9,924 nt of DNA, taken from assembly GCA_041485125.1 (NCBI GenBank), contig JBGPIT010000174.1:1-9924 (forward strand), given 5' to 3'. The DNA is from JBGPIT01 sp041485125. Its GTDB lineage: Bacteria; Desulfobacterota; Binatia; UTPRO1. The stretch's first letter is position 1. Every line of letters begins with the position of its first letter. Below, piece after piece: positions 6,424 to 9,924 of this stretch. The notes under the pieces were generated by a model that worked only from the letters and a program-made list of their open reading frames with translations, made no database searches and was not told the origin of the DNA. Both the position numbers and the translations under genes were made by a program.

Positions 6424-7021
6424 CACCGGCGCCGATGATCCGCGGCGGCACCAGGACCGTCCGCACCTCGACGTCGTCCATGCCGGCGAAGAAGACGTCG
6501 CGGACGGCGTCGGCGCTGAAACGGTAGTAGTCGCCCGGGTACTCGTGGACGACGAGCGTCGGCGTGCTCGCGATCAGCGGATCGAGCCGCGGCGCCGCGA
6601 GCCGGCCGAGCACCGGCGCCGCACGCAGTCGCCGCAGCAGCGCGCGCGGCCGGGTCGGCGGGCGGCGCGCGAAGCCGGGCACGCCGATCGCGACTAGCGC
6701 GCCCGGCCGCGCGACCCGGCGGATCGCCGCGAGCGTCCGCCAGAAGAAGGGATCGTGCTCGAGGACCGCGTTGCAGAGCACGGTGTCGAAGCGGTCGTCG
6801 GGAAAGCCGTCGAGCGTGTTCGCGTCCATGCGGACGATCTCGAAGTCGCGGTGGCGTGACGCACGCGCGAGGTCGACGCCGATCTTCTCGCGCGCTGCCG
6901 CGAGCGCGGGCAGGCAGAGCAGGCTCTCGTCCGACGGCACCGCGCCGATCTCGAGAACGGCGCCGCCGGCATGACGCTCGGCGCAAATGCGCTCGAATGC
7001 CGCGAAGACGGCGGGCTGCAT
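6401..7021 (-). CDS. Class I SAM-dependent methyltransferase (Methyltransf_11 type)
   Basis: The product has 206 residues, with a single Rossmann-type methyltransferase domain. The SAM-binding stretch is seen as AVLEIGAVPSDESLL (21-35), then the acidic strand end KIGVDLARA (46-54), then IVRMDANTLDGFPDDRFDTV (62-81) and LCNAVLEHDPFFWRTLAAIR (82-101) with the conserved E-H, and RPGALVAIGVPG (105-116). The first loop lacks the usual G-x-G-x-G, showing only one glycine. The C-terminal HEYPGDYYRFSADAVRD (159-175) is a pattern I associate with methyltransferases in polysaccharide clusters. A role in methylating a sugar or lipid-linked glycan is inferred from its neighbours. The gene is convergent with the GT4 gene (23-bp overlap) and divergent from the sulfotransferase (78-bp gap). 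No strong ribosome binding site precedes the ATG. Confidence 0.83.
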   Translation of the reverse strand: MQPAVFAAFERICAERHAGGAVLEIGAVPSDESLLCLPALAAAREKIGVDLARASRHRDFEIVRMDANTLDGFPDDRFDTVLCNAVLEHDPFFWRTLAAIRRVARPGALVAIGVPGFARRPPTRPRALLRRLRAAPVLGRLAAPRLDPLIASTPTLVVHEYPGDYYRFSADAVRDVFFAGMDDVEVRTVLVPPRIIGAGVMPASAR

Positions 7022-7099
7022 GCGCCGCTACCGCTCGCGCCGGGAAACGCCGCGACCGCGTTGCGGGCGCGGGCCACCGGCCGTAGAGATGCGGCCGTG
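7022..7099. promoter_or_regulatory. Short divergent spacer between methyltransferase and sulfotransferase
   Basis: These 78 bp separate two genes read outward, so both promoters should be here or inside the opposite gene. I see no consensus -35/-10 pair and no strong Shine-Dalgarno for either gene. The call rests on layout only. Confidence 0.25.
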
Positions 7100-7957
7100 A
7101 TGTCGCCGCAGCATCCGCTCCTCGCGCTCCGCGACGAGCTCGCCACCGCGCGCGGACCGATCGTCGTCTTCAACAAGTCGCACTCCGGCAGCCGCTTGCT
7201 CGCCAAGGCACTCCATGCCGGCGGTGTCTTCATGGGCGCGTACCAGAACGCGTCCTACGACTCCGAGGACGTGCTGCCGCTCGTCGAGCACCTCGTGCTG
7301 CGTCACTATCCCGACTACGCCGGCCTCTGGCGTGACGACCTCGGCGGCGATCACGAGCTGCCGGCGCTGATCCGCGCCGCGTTCGCGCGTCACCTCGACG
7401 GCTTCGATCGCGGCGCCGCGCGCCCGTGGGGCTGGAAGCTCTGCGAGACGACGTACATTCTGCCGGTGATTGATCTGCTCTTTCCGCATGCGCGCTACGT
7501 GCACCTGATCCGCGACGGCCGCGACGTCGCCTTCTGCGATCACATCGCCCCGCGCAGCCCGTTCTGGAAGAAAATCTATTTCAACACCGATCGCATCGAG
7601 CGCTGGCGGCGCTTGCGTCTCACCCACCGCGACTACCGCCGCCGCCCGCACGTCTACAATGCGTTGCACTGGACGAACAGCGTGGCGCTCGGCCGCGCCT
7701 TCGGCGCGATGCTGCGCGAGCGCTGTCTCCAGATCCGCTACGAGGATCTCTGCCGCAACTTCGCACCGACGCTCCGGCGCGTCTTCGCGTTCGCCGGTGT
7801 CGGCGACGTCGAGCGCATGATCGCGCAGCTCGGCCCCGACGTGCACGAGACCTCGATCGCGAAGCACCGTCACCGCTCGCGCTGGAAGCTTCGTCAGGTC
7901 CTCGCGGTCGCGAAGCCGGAGCTGCTCGCGTTGGGATACCTCTCGAGCGATGGGTGA
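7100..7957 (+). CDS. PAPS-dependent sulfotransferase family protein
   Basis: The product has 285 residues and resembles the Sulfotransfer family, which moves a sulfuryl group from PAPS to hydroxyls or amines of sugars or other acceptors. The 5'-phosphosulfate loop is VVFNKSHSGSRLLAKAL (22-38), a variant of the common P-R-S-G-T/S-x-x-L loop. The WGWKLCE block (110-116) corresponds to the lysine-containing strand. The 3'-phosphate site is textbook: YVHLIRDGRDVAFCDH (133-148). LQIRYEDLCRN (210-220) is the usual R-Y-E-D-L segment. No transmembrane segment or signal peptide is seen, so it is probably cytoplasmic. The ATG at 7100 follows an in-frame GTG directly before it (7097), either of which could be used. 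Beside glycosyltransferases it most likely sulfates a surface glycan, though the acceptor is not shown. The gene is alone on its strand. Confidence 0.83.
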   Translation: MSPQHPLLALRDELATARGPIVVFNKSHSGSRLLAKALHAGGVFMGAYQNASYDSEDVLPLVEHLVLRHYPDYAGLWRDDLGGDHELPALIRAAFARHLDGFDRGAARPWGWKLCETTYILPVIDLLFPHARYVHLIRDGRDVAFCDHIAPRSPFWKKIYFNTDRIERWRRLRLTHRDYRRRPHVYNALHWTNSVALGRAFGAMLRERCLQIRYEDLCRNFAPTLRRVFAFAGVGDVERMIAQLGPDVHETSIAKHRHRSRWKLRQVLAVAKPELLALGYLSSDG

Positions 7958-7973
7958 GTCGACGCGCTGAGCG

Positions 7974-9239
7974 TCACGCGCGTCGGGCCGCCGCGACGCG
8001 GGCACCGGCCTGCGCTCGATAGAGCTCCACGATGCGCTCGAATTGACGGACACTCGACTGCCGCTCGGCGAGCAGGCGCGACGCCGCGCCCATGCGCAGG
8101 CGCGCGTCGTCGTCGAGGAGTCGAGCCATCGCGCCGGCGACGGCGCGCACGTCGCGTGGATCGTCGACGGCGAAGCCGTGCTCGCCGTCGGTCATCAACT
8201 CCGCTGCGCCGTTCCGCCGGGTCGTGATGGCGGGAATGCCGCTCGCCCACGCCTCGAGGACGGTCAGGCTGCACGGGTCGTAGAAGGTCGGATGGAGGTA
8301 GACGTCGGCGGCGGCGTAGAGCTCCGTCGGGTCGTCGGCGAAGCCGAGGAAACGCAGGCGATCGCCGACGCCGCAACGCGACGCGAGCCGGACGAACTCC
8401 GATGCGTCGGCCCGGCCGATCACGAGAAGCAGCACGCGCGGCGCGGCACGCGCGATCGTCGCCAGCGCCCGGATAGCCGTAGCGGCACCCTTCAGGCGCA
8501 AGTTGTGCGCGGCGAGGAGAAAGACCACCTCGTCGCCGAGGCCGAGCCGCCGGCGTGCGACCGCGCGTCGCTCGGAGCGGCCGGCGGTCGTGAAGCGCGC
8601 GACGTCGACGCCGTTGTGGATGACCGCGATGCGGGTCGGATCGACGCCGTTCAGGCCGACGAAATGATCGCGCACCATTGCCGAGGGCGCGATCAGCACC
8701 CGCGCCGTCGCGCACTGCCGCGTCTCGAGCGCGCGCTTCTCCCAGTCGCGGGCGCGCTGCGACCACCCGAAGCGCATCCTCAGCTGGCGCGTCGGGCTCG
8801 CGGTCTCGAGGCTCGCGCGGAGATCGGCGATGCGAGAGCCGAACTGCGGATGGAAGAGGTCCGCGTCCCACGTCGTGCCGAGATCGTGGACGACGTCGAC
8901 GTCGAGCGTCCGGAGGTACTCCGCCGCGGCTTGGCCGCGCGCGAGGGCCGTCGTTGCCGGCGCGAGCCGGTGCACGACGACGCCGATCTCGTCCGCGGCT
9001 GGCGCGATCTCGAAGGCGACGACGTGGACGGCGTCGCCGCGCGCGACGAGCCAAGTCGCGAGGTCGTACGTCCAGCGTTCGAGCCCGCCGCGCAGCGGGT
9101 CGAAGCGGTCGAGGACGAGCGCGATCCTGAGCGGCGCGGACGGGTCGCGCCGCGCGCCGGCGTGCTCATGGTCGGCCACGACGTTGCCCTTCGCATCGAT
9201 CACGCCATGCCACAAACCCGACACGCCGGAGGGACGCAT
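7974..9239 (-). CDS. GT4 family glycosyltransferase, WaaG-like
   Basis: The product has 421 residues with a GT-B fold. The N-terminal domain starts at LRIALVLDRFDPLRGGLERW (37-56), with the G-G-x-E/Q-R motif of WaaG (LPS core glucosyltransferase I) and related enzymes. LFHPQFGSRIADLR (128-141) and IAVIHNGVDVARF (204-216) mark the domain hinge region. The donor domain has LLAAHNLRLKG (241-251) with the nucleotide-binding Lys, VLLLVIGRAD (269-278), and HPTFYDPCSLTVLEAWASG (316-334), where D321 and E329 fill the E-x7-E positions. It probably adds a hexose to an LPS-core-like or other glycan at the cytoplasmic face. The N-terminus is uncertain: the ATG at 9239 adds about 36 residues of no evident fold before the first strand, while an in-frame GTG at 9179 with an AAGG eight bases upstream would give 401 residues. 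It is convergent with the sulfotransferase, 16 bp apart. Confidence 0.86.
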   Translation of the reverse strand: MRPSGVSGLWHGVIDAKGNVVADHEHAGARRDPSAPLRIALVLDRFDPLRGGLERWTYDLATWLVARGDAVHVVAFEIAPAADEIGVVVHRLAPATTALARGQAAAEYLRTLDVDVVHDLGTTWDADLFHPQFGSRIADLRASLETASPTRQLRMRFGWSQRARDWEKRALETRQCATARVLIAPSAMVRDHFVGLNGVDPTRIAVIHNGVDVARFTTAGRSERRAVARRRLGLGDEVVFLLAAHNLRLKGAATAIRALATIARAAPRVLLLVIGRADASEFVRLASRCGVGDRLRFLGFADDPTELYAAADVYLHPTFYDPCSLTVLEAWASGIPAITTRRNGAAELMTDGEHGFAVDDPRDVRAVAGAMARLLDDDARLRMGAASRLLAERQSSVRQFERIVELYRAQAGARVAAARRA

Positions 9240-9277
9240 TGACAGCGCGCGTGCGGCCGTGGGACACGCGGGCTCCC

Positions 9278-9282
9278 GGAGG
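9278..9282 (+). promoter_or_regulatory. Shine-Dalgarno site of the GSDH-like gene
   Basis: GGAGG lies seven bases before the ATG at 9290, an ideal spacing. It confirms that start within the 50-bp gap after the divergent GT4 gene. Confidence 0.8.
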
Positions 9283-9289
9283 AACCGTC

Positions 9290-9924
9290 ATGACTCGCCT
9301 CGTCGCCGTGCTCGCCGGTCTGCTGCTCTCGATCTCGACGGCCGCGTTCGCCGGCCCGCCGGTGTCGTTCACGACGACGACCGTCGTGAGCGGCTTGAAT
9401 CTACCGACCGCCTTCGCCTACGCGCCGGACGGCCGCATCTTCTTCGCCGAGAAGTCGGGCGTGGTGCGCGTCATCGACGGCGGGGTGTCGCACGTGTTCC
9501 TCGACATCTCGGCGGAGACGAACGAGTTCGTCGACCGCGGCCTCCTCGGCCTGGCACTCGACCCGGCGTTCGCCGCGAGCGGCCTCGTGTACCTCTACCA
9601 CATCGTCGAATCGAACCCCGGCAACCCGGACTCGTCGGCGCCGATGACCGGCGAGGTGATCCGCATTCGGCAGTCGACCCTCGATCACGATGTCGCCGAT
9701 CCGAGCACGCGCGTGACGATCTTGTCCGGCTTCGACAATCACCACTTCTCGCACTCCGGCGGCTGCCTGCGGTTCGACGCCTCCGGGCGGCTGCTGGTGA
9801 GCCTGGGTGACGGCTCGTCGTTCAACGAGGTCGATCCGCTCGCGCTCCACACCTACGACCTCGACTCGCTGAACGGCAAGATCGTCCGCATCGATCCGGT
9901 GAGCGGCGACGGTGTGCCGGACAA
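9290..9924 (+). CDS. Secreted PQQ-dependent glucose/sorbosone dehydrogenase-like protein, 3' end outside window
   Basis: The first 211 residues are visible and the frame is open at the right edge. Residues 1-21 are a signal peptide (MTRLVAVLAGLLLSISTAAF, cut at AFA/GPP), so the protein acts in the periplasm or outside. The rest is the six-bladed propeller of the GSDH family: TVVSGLNLPTAFAYAPDGRI (31-50), FFAEKSGVVRVI (51-62), DRGLLGLALDPAFAASGLVY (82-101), FSHSGGCLRFDASGRLLVSL (153-172) with GDGSS next, and LDSLNGKIVRIDP (191-203). His155 lies where soluble glucose dehydrogenase has its catalytic-base His. The family oxidises aldose sugars with PQQ, but many members, especially in environmental bacteria, have unproven substrates, and the PQQ-contacting residues further on are outside the window. 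The ribosome binding site is strong. No functional link to the glycan genes is evident. Confidence 0.88.
   Translation, partial: MTRLVAVLAGLLLSISTAAFAGPPVSFTTTTVVSGLNLPTAFAYAPDGRIFFAEKSGVVRVIDGGVSHVFLDISAETNEFVDRGLLGLALDPAFAASGLVYLYHIVESNPGNPDSSAPMTGEVIRIRQSTLDHDVADPSTRVTILSGFDNHHFSHSGGCLRFDASGRLLVSLGDGSSFNEVDPLALHTYDLDSLNGKIVRIDPVSGDGVPD

Noticed and set aside
7961..7975. Inverted repeat GACGC-GCTGA-GCGTC in the gap between the convergent sulfotransferase and GT4 genes
   Set aside because: The stem is only 5 bp with no T-tract on either side; such repeats are frequent by chance in GC-rich DNA, so I do not call a terminator.
8043..9242. Open frame of 399 codons on the plus strand opposite the WaaG-like gene
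   Set aside because: It is the antisense shadow of a complete GT4 gene, with no motif of its own.

Overview
The window is GC-rich DNA (about 70% by eye) packed with genes, from a Gram-negative bacterium. Two LPS-type heptosyltransferases, several signal peptides and very strong G/C bias at third codon positions support this. The style fits a high-GC lineage of deltaproteobacterial or Binatota/Desulfobacterota_B type, but there is no rRNA or other marker, so this placement is a guess. Ten genes were found, two of them cut by the window ends. No tRNA, rRNA, CRISPR array, insertion sequence or clear terminator was seen.

Region 1 (1-1839, minus strand) reads from right to left: a DoxX-like four-helix membrane protein, a GNAT acetyltransferase joined to it by a 4-bp ATGA overlap, and a secreted right-handed beta-helix protein that runs off the left edge. 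A 166-bp divergent spacer (1840-2005) separates this group from region 2.

Region 2 (2006-6423, plus strand) is a compact four-gene glycosyltransferase operon. It holds a WaaF-like GT9, a WaaC-like GT9 (ATGA overlap), an unusual two-domain protein (GTGA overlap) and a GT4 enzyme 4 bp further on. The two-domain protein joins an N-terminal half resembling the Kdo transferase acceptor domain to a C-terminal half resembling GT42 (CST-I/II type) sialyltransferases. The operon probably builds the heptose-containing core or another surface glycan, perhaps ending in a CMP-activated nonulosonic sugar. The fusion is the most interesting item in the window.

Region 3 (6401-9239) has single genes on alternating strands: a SAM methyltransferase (minus), a PAPS-dependent sulfotransferase (plus) and a WaaG-like GT4 (minus). 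These look like further tailoring and extension enzymes for the same surface glycan. Region 4 (9290 to the end) is the start of a secreted PQQ-dependent glucose/sorbosone dehydrogenase-like protein with a good ribosome binding site. It is probably unrelated to the glycan genes.
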